Positions 26,564 to 35,549 of a stretch of 64,000 bases of DNA are shown in pieces (the stretch's first letter is position 1; each line of letters opens with the position of its first letter). The position numbers and the translations under genes are program-made. Source of the stretch: Natronocella acetinitrilica (GTDB lineage Bacteria; Pseudomonadota; Gammaproteobacteria; Nitrococcales; Aquisalimonadaceae). The notes below the pieces were generated by a model, which did no database searches, was not told where the DNA came from, and worked only from the letters and a program-made list of their open reading frames with translations. The stretch covers positions 1-64,000 of the forward strand of contig NZ_JALJXV010000006.1 of the NCBI RefSeq assembly GCF_024170285.1, read 5' to 3'.

Positions 26564-27868
26564 GTGGCGACAGTCAACCGCAGCAACAGCGCCGAGCGGG
26601 TCGCGATCATCGCCGGGCTGCGAACGCCGTTCGCCCGGCAACTCACCGCCTATCGCGATCTCAACGCGATTCAACTCGGCATCCTGGTGGTGAGCGAGCT
26701 ACTTGCGAGAACCGAACTGGACCCGGCACTCATCCAGCGAGTGGTATTCGGCCAGGTGGGCATCCTGCCGGAAGCACCGAATATCGCCCGTGAGGTGGTT
26801 CTTGGCGCTGGCATGGCAGCGACTACCGACGCCTACAGCGTGAGCCGGGCTTGCGCCACCAGCTTTCAGTCCACGGCGGATATTGCCGGCGCCATCCTCG
26901 CCGGCGATATCGACATTGGCCTTGCTGGCGGCGCCGACTCGGCGTCGGTACTGCCCATTCAGGTGGGCAAGACGTTCAGCCGCGCGCTCATCCGATTGAG
27001 CAAGGCGCGCTCCCTGGGCGAGCGACTTGCCCTGCTCCGTACGGTTCGCCCCCGTGATCTGCTGCCCACGGCGCCGGCCGTCCGCGACTATTCAACGCAA
27101 CTGGGCATGGGCGATATCGCCGAACAGATGGCAAAAAACCATGGAATCTCGCGGGACGAGCAGGACCAGCTTGCCCTGCGCTCCCATGAGCTGGCCAATC
27201 GCGCCTGGGAAGACGGCAGACTCTCGGCCGAGGTCATGACGGCCATCGTGCCCCCCTACGACAAACCGCTGGAGCGTGACAACAACGTTCGTGGCGACTC
27301 CACCCTGGAGAAGCTCGCCGCGCTGCGCCCGGCGTTTGATCGCCGCCATGGCACAGTGACCGCTGCCAATTCCACACCCCTGACTGACGGCGCCGCCGCG
27401 ATTCTGCTAATGCGCGAGACCCGCGCCCGGGAACTCGGATTCGAACCCCTCGGATACATACGCAGCTGGGCCTTCACCGCGATCGACCCATTCAATGATG
27501 GCCTGATGGGCCCGAGCCATGCCACGCCCGTAGCACTGGATCGCGCCGGCTTGCGCCTGCAGGACCTCACTTTGGTGGACATGCACGAGGCCTTTGCCGC
27601 TCAAACCCTGGCCAACATCAAGAACTGGCCATCCCGGCGCTTTGCGCGCGACGTCCTGGGACGGGACGAAGCCATCGGTGAGGTCGACCCGGAGCGATTC
27701 AATGTGCTTGGCGGTTCCCTGGCCTATGGTCATCCCTTCGCAGCAACCGGCGCACGCATGATCACCCAGACACTGCACGAACTGCGTCGTCGGGGCGGCG
27801 GCGTCGGCCTGGCAACTGCATGCGCCGCCGGCGGGCTGGGTGCCGCCATGACGCTGGAGGTGGCCTGA
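26564..27868 (+). CDS. fadI: 3-ketoacyl-CoA thiolase, FadI type
   Basis: Beta-subunit of a FadIJ-type beta-oxidation complex (434 aa); cleaves 3-ketoacyl-CoA with CoA. Catalytic Cys in [11 protein letters not shown] (about 97), [18 protein letters not shown] with the catalytic His, and the C-terminal [10 protein letters not shown] that carries the second active-site Cys. Length and the [18 protein letters not shown] segment fit FadI rather than FadA. It starts with GTG at 26564 after AAGGGG and overlaps fadJ by one base (TGATG). Confidence 0.93.
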   Translation: MATVNRSNSAERVAIIAGLRTPFARQLTAYRDLNAIQLGILVVSELLARTELDPALIQRVVFGQVGILPEAPNIAREVVLGAGMAATTDAYSVSRACATSFQSTADIAGAILAGDIDIGLAGGADSASVLPIQVGKTFSRALIRLSKARSLGERLALLRTVRPRDLLPTAPAVRDYSTQLGMGDIAEQMAKNHGISRDEQDQLALRSHELANRAWEDGRLSAEVMTAIVPPYDKPLERDNNVRGDSTLEKLAALRPAFDRRHGTVTAANSTPLTDGAAAILLMRETRARELGFEPLGYIRSWAFTAIDPFNDGLMGPSHATPVALDRAGLRLQDLTLVDMHEAFAAQTLANIKNWPSRRFARDVLGRDEAIGEVDPERFNVLGGSLAYGHPFAATGARMITQTLHELRRRGGGVGLATACAAGGLGAAMTLEVA

Positions 27869-30015
27869 TGACTGACGCTGCACTGACACTCAGCCGGCGG
27901 GATGATGGCATCGCCGTGGTGACCATCGACACCCCCGGCGAGAGCATGAACGTCCTCAAGGCGGAACTCATGCAGGAGGCCGCGACTGTCTTCGATGAGC
28001 TGGAGCGCGACAAAACGGTAAAGGGCGTGATCTTTGCCAGCGGCAAGGCCGGCTCTTTCATCGCGGGCGCCGATGTCCGCATGCTGGCTGCCTGCTCCAC
28101 GGCGGACGAAGCCACGGAGCTGGCGCGAGGCGGCCAGGCGTTGTTTGACCGGATCGAGCGCTTTCCCGTGCCCGTGGTGGCAGCCATCGACGGGCTCTGC
28201 CTGGGCGGCGGGCTGGAGTTGGCACTGTCCTGCCGTGGACGCGTCGCCACCGACAACCCGAAAACCGCCCTTGGCTTGCCTGAAGTCCAGCTCGGACTGC
28301 TTCCCGGCAGCGGCGGCACCCAGCGCCTGCCGCGCCTTGTCGGCATCGCCAATGCCCTGGACATGATGCTCACGGGCAAGCAGGTAGGCGCAGGCCGCGC
28401 CCGGCGGATCGGACTGGTGGACGACGTGGTGCCGGCCACCATCCTGGAGCAGGCAGCAGCAAAGCTCGCGCTGGAACTGGCACAAGGGCGACGCAAGCGG
28501 CGCCGGCGAACCTGGATGGAACGCCTGCTGGAGACCAATCCGCTGGGCAAGCGGCTCATCTTCAAGAAGGCGGCTCAGACCGTTGCCAACCGCACCCGCG
28601 GCGTCTACCCCGCTCCGCCGAGAATTCTCGAGTGTGTCGAGCATGGCCTGCAACGTGGCAAGGATCGTGGACTGGTACTCGAGGCGACGCGCTTTGGCGA
28701 GTTGGCAATGACTGCGGAGGCGCGGCAGCTGATGGGCATCTACTTCGCAACGGTGGCGATGAAGAAGGATGCCGGCACCGATGTCGAGGTGGAGGCGCGC
28801 CCGGTACGGCGAACGGCGGTGCTTGGTGCGGGGCTGATGGGCGCGGGCATCAGCTTCGTGACCGCCACACGGGCCAATCTGCCCGTCCGCCTGAAGGACA
28901 TTGGTGCAGATGGCCTGAACCGGGGCATGAAGACGTTGCACGGGTTGATCAACGAACGGCTCAAGCGCCGCTCCATCACGCCCTTCGAGGCCGAACTGCA
29001 GCTGCGACGGGTCACCCCGACCACGGACTACTCGGGTTTCTCCCGGGTGGACATGGTGATCGAGGCGGTTTTCGAGGACCTGGATCTCAAGCACGGCATG
29101 GTCCGGGATGTTGAATCCCATTGCGGTCCGGGTACGATCTTCGCAACCAACACCTCGTCCATCCCCATAGCCAGCATAGCCGCGGCCGCCGAGCGACCGG
29201 AGAACGTGATCGGCATGCATTACTTCTCCCCGGTGGAGAAGATGCCGTTGCTCGAGGTCATCGCGACGGAACACACCGCGCCCGAGGTCATCGCCGCCAC
29301 GGTCGAACTCGGTCGGCGCCAGGGGAAGACGGTGATCGTGGTTCGCGACGGCGCCGGCTTTTATGTGAATCGCATACTCGCCCCGTATATCAACGAGGCG
29401 AGCCACCTGCTGAGCGAGGGGGTTGCGGTGGATCGGGTCGACGAGGCGCTGCTCGCGTTTGGTTTCCCCGTCGGGCCGTTCGCCTTGCTCGACGAAGTCG
29501 GCCTGGATGTCAGCGCCAAGGTGGGCCCGATTCTGCACGAGGCCTTCGGTGATCGCATGAAGCCTGCGGCCACGGCGGAGCGCCTGCTGCAGGATGGCCG
29601 CCGCGGCAAGAAAGCAGGCAAGGGCTTCTATCTGTACGGCACCAGGAGCCGCAAGGGCCGCCGGCCGGTGGACCAACGCGTGTACAAGTTGCTGGACATC
29701 GAGCCAAGCAATGCCATGGCTGCAGATGTCATCGTCGAACGCACCGTGCTCATGATGGTCAACGAGGCGGCCCGCTGCTACGAGGAAGGCGTCATCCGCT
29801 CCCTGCGCGACGGCGATATCGGTGCGGTCTTCGGCATCGGCTTCCCGCCGTTCCGTGGTGGCCCGTTCCGCTACATGGACAGCCATGGCGCAGGCCATAT
29901 CGTCACGCGGCTGGAAGCCTTGCGTCAGGCCCATGGCGAACGCTATGCGCCGGCAGGGATCCTCACACGCATGGCTGAGAACAACGAAAAATTCCACGAC
30001 GACTGGGCACGCTAG
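27868..30015 (+). CDS. fadJ: Fatty acid oxidation multifunctional protein FadJ (enoyl-CoA hydratase / 3-hydroxyacyl-CoA dehydrogenase)
   Basis: Alpha-subunit (715 aa, the E. coli FadJ length) of the beta-oxidation complex. The N-terminal crotonase domain (about 1-190) shows DGLCLGGGLELALSCRGR with a catalytic Glu and LPEVQLGLLPGSGGTQRLPRL with the second; the dehydrogenase domain from about 312 has the NAD site VLGAGLMGAGISFVTA, the catalytic signature GMHYFSPVEKMPLLEVI, and two C-terminal helical domains with GFPVGPFALLDEVGLDV and FPPFRGGPFRYMD. ATG 27868 overlaps the fadI stop. A downstream multicopper oxidase follows with its own start 72 bases later. Confidence 0.95.
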   Translation: MTDAALTLSRRDDGIAVVTIDTPGESMNVLKAELMQEAATVFDELERDKTVKGVIFASGKAGSFIAGADVRMLAACSTADEATELARGGQALFDRIERFPVPVVAAIDGLCLGGGLELALSCRGRVATDNPKTALGLPEVQLGLLPGSGGTQRLPRLVGIANALDMMLTGKQVGAGRARRIGLVDDVVPATILEQAAAKLALELAQGRRKRRRRTWMERLLETNPLGKRLIFKKAAQTVANRTRGVYPAPPRILECVEHGLQRGKDRGLVLEATRFGELAMTAEARQLMGIYFATVAMKKDAGTDVEVEARPVRRTAVLGAGLMGAGISFVTATRANLPVRLKDIGADGLNRGMKTLHGLINERLKRRSITPFEAELQLRRVTPTTDYSGFSRVDMVIEAVFEDLDLKHGMVRDVESHCGPGTIFATNTSSIPIASIAAAAERPENVIGMHYFSPVEKMPLLEVIATEHTAPEVIAATVELGRRQGKTVIVVRDGAGFYVNRILAPYINEASHLLSEGVAVDRVDEALLAFGFPVGPFALLDEVGLDVSAKVGPILHEAFGDRMKPAATAERLLQDGRRGKKAGKGFYLYGTRSRKGRRPVDQRVYKLLDIEPSNAMAADVIVERTVLMMVNEAARCYEEGVIRSLRDGDIGAVFGIGFPPFRGGPFRYMDSHGAGHIVTRLEALRQAHGERYAPAGILTRMAENNEKFHDDWAR

Positions 30016-30087
30016 GGAGAATCGGTCAGCGGATGAATTCGTGGCATGATTGCTTCGCAACCATATGATCGAGAGCCTCCTGCTGAC

Positions 30088-31500
30088 ATGAAACGCCGAC
30101 AGTTCCTGCAAAGTCCCTTGCTGGCACTCGCCGCCACTGGCACAGCGTGGCCCGGTGCTGCTGCCGCCGACAATATCCGCAGCTACAACCTCAGACCGGC
30201 TCCCACCACGGTGAATGTGGTGGGCCGCCGCTGGGGGGATACCGATGTCTGGGCCTATAACGGGCGCGTGCCTGGTCCGGTAATCCGGGCGGTGCAGGGA
30301 GAAACGCTGGTTGCCCGTGTGGACAACGGATTGCCGGAACCCACCACGGTTCACTGGCATGGCATCCGGCTGCCCCACGGCATGGATGGGGTGCCACACC
30401 TCACCCAGGCCGCCATCGCGCCCGGAGCGAGCTTCGAGTATCGCTTTCCGCTGGAAGACGCCGGCACCTACTGGTACCACCCCCATGCCTCGAGCAGCGA
30501 ACAGCTCGGCCGCGGCCTGACGGGTGCGCTCATCGTTGAAGAGCGTGAGCCCATCCGCATCGACCGGGAACTACTCTGGGTGCTGGATGACTGGCGGCTG
30601 GAGTCGGACGCCAGCGTCCGCGAGGACTTCGGCAACCTGCATGATCGCAGTCATGCAGGCCGCATTGGCAACACGGTTACCGTCAACGGCGGCCTGGCCG
30701 AGCCAACCCCCGTGCTACCGGGAGAACGCCTGCGCCTGCGGCTCGTGAATACCGCCAATGCCCGGGTCTTTGGCCTGAACTTCGGCGATCTCGATGTCCA
30801 CGTAATCGCCACCGACGGCCATCCCGTGGAACCGCATCGCCCACCGGCGGGTCGCGTGACCCTCGGCCCGGGCATGCGTGCCGACCTGCTCATTGATGTG
30901 AATCTGTCCCCCGATCAACAGGCCGCAGTGGTGGACGATTTCTATCGCTCCCGGGCCTACACGCTGACCGAATTCACGGCAGTGGGTACGCCGGTGCGCG
31001 ATCAGGCCCCCGACTGGAGTCGCGCCCTGCCGGCAAACCCGCTCTCTGTTCCCGTGCTCGACGACGCCATTCGGCATGAACTGGTGTTTACCGGCGGTGC
31101 CCGTGGAGGCATGCATGGTGCGGAACTGGACGGCGAGTATCTCGACCTTCGCGAACTGGCGCGGCGGGGGAAATTCTGGGCGCTCAATGAAGTGGTGGCG
31201 CACCATCACCATATGCCACCACTACTCACTGCCCGCCTCGGCCAGACCGTGGTGCTGGACATGGAAAACCGCACCAGCTGGCATCACCCGATCCATCTTC
31301 ATGGCCATGTCTTCCAGGTGCTTGGCCGCGACGGTGAAGCGGCAACACCCGTTGAGTGGCGGGATACGGTGCTGATGAATCCGCTGGAGCGCGTGCGCAT
31401 CGCCTTTGTGGCGGATAACCCGGGTGACTGGATGTTCCACTGCCACGTGCTGGAGCATCAGGAAGCGGGCATGATGGGGGTGGTGCGAGTCGAGGCCTGA
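30088..31500 (+). CDS. Tat-exported multicopper oxidase
   Basis: Three-domain laccase-like enzyme (470 aa) that oxidises metal ions or phenols and reduces oxygen to water in the periplasm. The start MKRRQFLQSP is a twin-arginine signal. Copper ligands are all visible: HWHG (about 90), WYHPHAS, HHPIHLHGHVF and FHCHVLEHQEAGM, giving the type 1 site with a Met axial ligand and the trinuclear cluster. Near MPPLL lies an HHHH run just before the third cupredoxin domain. ATG 30088 is used because the Tat signal starts there. Convergent with the COG0523 gene, one base apart. Confidence 0.9.
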   Translation: MKRRQFLQSPLLALAATGTAWPGAAAADNIRSYNLRPAPTTVNVVGRRWGDTDVWAYNGRVPGPVIRAVQGETLVARVDNGLPEPTTVHWHGIRLPHGMDGVPHLTQAAIAPGASFEYRFPLEDAGTYWYHPHASSSEQLGRGLTGALIVEEREPIRIDRELLWVLDDWRLESDASVREDFGNLHDRSHAGRIGNTVTVNGGLAEPTPVLPGERLRLRLVNTANARVFGLNFGDLDVHVIATDGHPVEPHRPPAGRVTLGPGMRADLLIDVNLSPDQQAAVVDDFYRSRAYTLTEFTAVGTPVRDQAPDWSRALPANPLSVPVLDDAIRHELVFTGGARGGMHGAELDGEYLDLRELARRGKFWALNEVVAHHHHMPPLLTARLGQTVVLDMENRTSWHHPIHLHGHVFQVLGRDGEAATPVEWRDTVLMNPLERVRIAFVADNPGDWMFHCHVLEHQEAGMMGVVRVEA

Positions 31501-31501
31501 T

Positions 31502-32494
31502 TCAGGGGGTGGACAGGCACGCCAGCAGGCGCCGCTGGAGACCGTCCCAGGCAATCCCATTGTCTTCCCGGATGATGACCTCCAGCCGGCTATCACTACG
31601 CCAGCCCACCGGCTCCACGCGCAATTCGTCACCGGCCCGGTCCATGAGCAACCAGTCCCGGCCGCAATGGAACACGCCCTTCAGGCGTTCCACCGATGGC
31701 AGTGTCCCCAGCAACTCGGTCAGTCGTACCCGATCGAAGCAGTCCTGCGGATGGAAGACCCAGCCACAGGACTGCCGCCCCAGGCCCTGGTTGTCCCGAC
31801 GCACGGGGCGGCCGGGGAGAGCAAGGAATGGCAGCGCCTCGGCAGACGACTCGTCGGCGGCAGCGTGGGCGTCGGGAAACAGGGCGAATCGCGGCGGGCC
31901 AGGTTGCCGATCAAGCAGGGCGACATCGAGTCGGCCATGGGTGATTTCTGTGACCAGTTGCTTCGGCGGATAGTGACCGGCAGCCCATGCCCGGAATGCC
32001 TCAAGCGCCTGTGGATCCGCCAGATCGCACTTGCTTGCAACCAGTACGTCAGCCATCTGTGCCTGGTCCACGAACACCGGATGAGATCGGACGCGGGGAT
32101 CCCCCAGCCGACGGGGATCCACCAGGCACACCGTGGCGCCCAGGGTCAGCGATTCCGCCAGGCCTGGCGCCCGCAAGGTATCGAGCACCCGCGCCGGATG
32201 ACCAAGGCCGGTTGGCTCAATCAGCAGGCGGTGCGGTTTGATGTCCCGCAGCAGTCGGGTGAGGGTCACGCGCAAGGGCGCGCCCAGCGTGCAGCACAGG
32301 CAGCCGCCCGGCAGCTCCCGCACTGCAACGTCTTCATCACCACCGAGGACTGCGCCATCAATGGACACCTGACCGAACTCATTGACCAGCACGGCCCACT
32401 GCTCGTCCGCCGGGCGCTGGCTGAGCAGGTGCGCGATGGCGGTGGTCTTGCCAGCGCCGAGAAATCCGGTGATCAAACTGGTTGCTGTCGGCAT
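31502..32494 (-). CDS. COG0523/CobW-family GTPase, likely metal chaperone
   Basis: A 330-residue G3E GTPase that loads a metal, often zinc, into client proteins. N-terminal Walker A GFLGAGKTTAI, the metal-binding CxCC loop in ELPGGCLCCTLGAP (about 62-70), Walker B-like LIEPTGLGHPARVL, the guanine motif SKCD, and a C-terminal CobW_C domain with GVFHCGRDWLLMDR. GAGG lies before ATG 32494. It is divergent from an ABC system whose relatives in Pseudomonas are zinc-starvation induced, which supports a zinc link; no Zur box could be recognised in the 94-base gap. Confidence 0.88.
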   Translation of the reverse strand: MPTATSLITGFLGAGKTTAIAHLLSQRPADEQWAVLVNEFGQVSIDGAVLGGDEDVAVRELPGGCLCCTLGAPLRVTLTRLLRDIKPHRLLIEPTGLGHPARVLDTLRAPGLAESLTLGATVCLVDPRRLGDPRVRSHPVFVDQAQMADVLVASKCDLADPQALEAFRAWAAGHYPPKQLVTEITHGRLDVALLDRQPGPPRFALFPDAHAAADESSAEALPFLALPGRPVRRDNQGLGRQSCGWVFHPQDCFDRVRLTELLGTLPSVERLKGVFHCGRDWLLMDRAGDELRVEPVGWRSDSRLEVIIREDNGIAWDGLQRRLLACLSTP

Positions 32495-32588
32495 GTCTGC
32501 CCTTTCCTCGTCGGGTTTCATCCGTGACAATGGCGGCAGCTGCATCGGCGTCCGTCGCCACCCACACAGGCACCGAAACCAATCGCCC

Positions 32589-33236
32589 ATGAGCCATCCC
32601 GTTCACGTCCATGTATCCGGCCTCGGCTTTCGCCATGCCGACGGCACGACCCTGCAGTTCCCCGACTGGACACTGGACGGGGGCAGTCAATGGGCGCTGA
32701 TCGGGCCTTCCGGCTGCGGCAAGACCACGCTGCTGCAGCTGCTTGCCGGCTTGCGCAAGCCGAGCAGCGGCAGTGTTCAGATTGGCGCACAGCGTCTCGA
32801 CCAGCTCTCGGAACAGGACCGTGATCGCCTGCGCGGCCGCAGCATCGGCATCGTATTCCAGACCCTGTATCTATTGCCAACCCTGTCTGTGTTGAACAAC
32901 CTGCTGCTGGCGCCCGCCATGGCCGGCCTGGAGCCGAACCGGGAGCGGGCGCTGGATTTGTTGCGCCGCCTGGAACTGGACCATCTAACCAATCGCCACC
33001 CCGACGCCCTGAGCCAGGGTCAGGCACAGCGCGTCGCCATTGCCCGCGCACTGATGAACCGGCCGGCGCTGCTCCTTGCCGATGAGCCCACCTCGGCACT
33101 GGATGACCGTGCCTGTCTGCGGCTGCTCGATCTCTTGAAGGAAGAGACCCGTCTCTGCGCGGCAACGCTGCTGGTCGCCACCCATGATCAGCGTGTCCGC
33201 GAGGCGCTGCCTTCGGTCCAGGAGTTGACCCCATGA
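32589..33236 (+). CDS. ABC transporter ATP-binding protein (LolD/MacB type)
   Basis: ATPase subunit (215 aa) of a MacB/LolCDE-like exporter or mechanotransmitter. Walker A GPSGCGKTTLLQ, Q-loop VFQTLYLLPTLSV, signature LSQGQAQRVAIARAL, Walker B LLLADEPTSALD and the H-loop LVATHDQRV are all intact. ATG 32589 follows a short gap from the divergent GTPase; earlier in-frame sequence is antisense to that gene. The stop overlaps the permease start by four bases. Resembles P. aeruginosa PA4064. Confidence 0.9.
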   Translation: MSHPVHVHVSGLGFRHADGTTLQFPDWTLDGGSQWALIGPSGCGKTTLLQLLAGLRKPSSGSVQIGAQRLDQLSEQDRDRLRGRSIGIVFQTLYLLPTLSVLNNLLLAPAMAGLEPNRERALDLLRRLELDHLTNRHPDALSQGQAQRVAIARALMNRPALLLADEPTSALDDRACLRLLDLLKEETRLCAATLLVATHDQRVREALPSVQELTP

Positions 33237-34450
33237 ACCTGGTGACGCTCGCAGGCGGCCACTTCCGACGCAATGCCCTGTCAACCACTTTGAATCTGCT
33301 GCTACTGGCGTTCGGCGTCGCAACCGTGGCGCTGATCATGCTGCTCGGTCACCAGCTCGATCAGCGGCTGCAGCGGGATGCCGAGAATATTGATCTGGTG
33401 GTGGGAGCCAAGGGAAGTCCGCTGCAGATCATTCTCTCAAGCATCTTCCACGTCGATGTCCCCACCGGAAACATCTCCATGACTGACGCACGCTGGGTGG
33501 AAGAGCACCCCCTTGTTGCAGGCGTGATTCCCCTGGCGCTGGGCGACAGTTACCAGGGGCTGCGCATTGTCGGCACGAATTCCCGTTATCTCGATCACTA
33601 CGATGCCCAGTTTGCAGCGGGCGACATCTGGCCCGACAACCACGGTGCCGTCCTCGGTGCCGAGGCGGCTCGGCAGACCGGGCTTGGCATCGGCGACGGC
33701 TTTCATGGAGTCCACGGCATCACGTCCCAGCAGGCGGGCGCGGGGTTCGTCCACGCCGATCACACCTATCGCGTCAGCGGCATACTCGAGCCCACGGGTT
33801 CGGTCCTGGACCGGCTGATCCTGGTCAGCGTGGAGAGCGTCTGGGAGGTCCACGATGCTGACGGTCACTGGAGCCGGACGGGCACAGACACGCCAGCCGA
33901 GCGTTACCTGACCGCCCTGCTGGTGCAATATCGCTCACCGCTTGCCGCCGCAATGCTGCCAAGGCTGATCAATTCCCGGGATGCATTGCAGGCCGCCTCT
34001 CCGGCCTACGAGACGGCGCGCCTGATGCAACTGGTAGGCGTGGGCACGCGCACCTTGCAAATGGTTGGCTGGCTGCTGATCGGGCTCGCCGCGCTGGGCG
34101 TGTTCGCCGTGCTATACAATGCCATGCGCGAGCGCCAGTACGACCTGGCCATGATGCGCGTGCTGGGTGCCACGCGGAAGCGGGCCGTGGCCCAAGTACT
34201 GGCGGAGGCCCTCGGCCTGGCGACCATCGGCGCCCTGCTCGGTCTACTCCTGGCCCACGTCGGAGCAGAGCTGCTTGCCGGGCTGGTCTCCCAGGCGGAA
34301 GCATTTCGCATTACCGGTCGACTGTTCCTGCCTCAGGAGTTACTGCTCATGGCAGCGGCCTGGTTACTGGCCCTGGGCGCGGCGCTGCTACCGGCATGGC
34401 GTGTCTACCGGACTGATGTGGCGGATGTCCTGCAGCGGGGAGCGCGATAG
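33233..34450 (+). CDS. FtsX/MacB-type ABC permease
   Basis: Four-helix permease of 405 residues. Helix 1 (TTLNLLLLAFGVATVALIMLL) is followed by a MacB_PCD periplasmic domain (AENIDLVVGAKGSPLQIILSS, LGDSYQGLRIVGTN), then the FtsX domain from about 275 with three helices and the cytoplasmic loop YNAMRERQYDLAMMRVLGATRKRAV. Such proteins move lipids, peptides or lipoproteins or drive envelope processes, not small ions. ATGA overlap with the ATPase and the lipoprotein gene 54 bases on indicate one operon. Resembles P. aeruginosa PA4065. Confidence 0.9.
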   Translation: MNLVTLAGGHFRRNALSTTLNLLLLAFGVATVALIMLLGHQLDQRLQRDAENIDLVVGAKGSPLQIILSSIFHVDVPTGNISMTDARWVEEHPLVAGVIPLALGDSYQGLRIVGTNSRYLDHYDAQFAAGDIWPDNHGAVLGAEAARQTGLGIGDGFHGVHGITSQQAGAGFVHADHTYRVSGILEPTGSVLDRLILVSVESVWEVHDADGHWSRTGTDTPAERYLTALLVQYRSPLAAAMLPRLINSRDALQAASPAYETARLMQLVGVGTRTLQMVGWLLIGLAALGVFAVLYNAMRERQYDLAMMRVLGATRKRAVAQVLAEALGLATIGALLGLLLAHVGAELLAGLVSQAEAFRITGRLFLPQELLLMAAAWLLALGAALLPAWRVYRTDVADVLQRGAR

Positions 34451-34504
34451 TTTGCCGACACGAACGAAGCAGCCGACGACGCTGTCTGAGCAACCGAGCA
34501 AGAG

Positions 34505-35374
34505 ATGCAGACACTGATGAACCGCTTGTCGCCGAAAAGACTGGCCTGGATCCTGGCACTCAGCACCGTCATGCTCGGCGGCTGCTGGTCGTCCCAGAAT
34601 ACTGATAGCGCATCGGGCAGCGGCGAGGTCCGCTCGGGAAGCGACCGCCAGGCCGCTCCCACGATCCGTGTCTACATGGCGGAATTCCAGGAGTTTGGCG
34701 AGGTCGTCGGCATCACCGCTGCGTCGGACGAATTCGTCGATCTGCGCATGCGGCTCGAGGCTGCCGACGGCGAACCACTGCCCGACGCCGAGCTCAAGAT
34801 CAGTTCACTGGTAGGCAACGAGCTCAGCGACGAATCCTTGCCCACCGATAAAGACGGCTGGGTCGATATTCGTATACGCCCTCGCCTGCCCGGTGAGGAT
34901 GTATTGACCTTCACCGGTGGCGGAATCAGCAAGCAGGTGAGCCTTTACATCACGGATGACGCCTATGGCCATCCCATGGAACACCTGGCCGAGCGGGCCG
35001 TGGATCTGCCCGAGGTGGAAGGCGTGGTCCCGTGGCAGACCATGACGGATATCGGCACTCGTGAAGGGCGCCACGGGCTGCTGGAGCCAATCTTCACCAG
35101 TGATGTCCGGGAATTGCACGGCAAGGACGTGCGTATACAGGGTTTCATGCTGCCGCTGGATAACAGCGACCGGCAGCAGCATTTTCTGTTGAGCCGCACA
35201 CCACCGAGCTGCTTCTACTGTCTGCCGGGCGGGCCGGAGAACGTCGTGGAAGTCCGCACCGAACGCCCCGTGGAATTCAGCTTCGACCCCATGGTGATCG
35301 CCGGCCGTATGGAGCTGCTGGAGGATAGCGAACTGGGGCTCTTCTACCGGCTATCCAACGGCAAGAAAGAATAG
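34505..35374 (+). CDS. DUF3299-domain lipoprotein of the ABC operon
   Basis: Periplasmic lipoprotein (289 aa) with signal ending LGGC (Cys 27). An Ig-like middle segment (VDLRMRLEAADGEPLPDAELKI) precedes the C-terminal DUF3299-type domain with GKDVRIQGFMLPLD, FLLSRTPPSCFYCLPGGPENVVEV; the CFYC pair may bind metal or form a disulfide. Third gene of the operon; homologues accompany this ABC pair in Pseudomonas (PA4066). Function unknown; zinc connection is by association. Confidence 0.85.
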   Translation: MQTLMNRLSPKRLAWILALSTVMLGGCWSSQNTDSASGSGEVRSGSDRQAAPTIRVYMAEFQEFGEVVGITAASDEFVDLRMRLEAADGEPLPDAELKISSLVGNELSDESLPTDKDGWVDIRIRPRLPGEDVLTFTGGGISKQVSLYITDDAYGHPMEHLAERAVDLPEVEGVVPWQTMTDIGTREGRHGLLEPIFTSDVRELHGKDVRIQGFMLPLDNSDRQQHFLLSRTPPSCFYCLPGGPENVVEVRTERPVEFSFDPMVIAGRMELLEDSELGLFYRLSNGKKE

Positions 35375-35409
35375 GCCACAGCCTGCCTGCGGGATACTTT
35401 TCCACCGAG

Positions 35410-35418
35410 TTATCCACA
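35410..35418 (+). other. Single perfect DnaA-box sequence
   Basis: TTATCCACA, the high-affinity DnaA box, in the 175-base gap between two convergent genes. Only one copy was seen and there is no AT-rich unwinding region, so it is not an origin; it could be a DnaA-titration site or chance. Confidence 0.3.
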
Positions 35419-35485
35419 GGCAGTCAACCGCGGTTTCGCTCGCAAACCATTTGCTGGAGCGGATTTCACGGCAGCGACCAAGCGC

Positions 35486-35502
35486 TGTACAGGAAATGTA
35501 CA
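35486..35502. repeat. Inverted repeat in convergent gap
   Basis: TGTACAGGAAATGTACA: TGTAC / GTACA arms with a seven-base spacer, between convergent stops where no promoter is expected. Could pair as a short hairpin; role unknown. Confidence 0.35.
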
Positions 35503-35549
35503 CATGCTTGTCAGGCGATTCCCACAAGCAGGAAAAAGCAGCGCCCGAA

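Noticed and set aside
27730..30486. A 918-codon frame on the minus strand across fadJ
   Set aside because: It mirrors fadJ codon positions in a GC-rich gene, has no family pattern, while the plus strand gives a complete FadJ with all motifs.
32495..32588. Zur box between the GTPase and ABC operon
   Set aside because: The gap is GC-rich; no GTTATAN or palindromic AT-rich sequence resembling a Zur site was found.
35410..35418. Replication origin at the DnaA box
   Set aside because: A single box with no cluster, AT-rich region or dnaA/dnaN genes.
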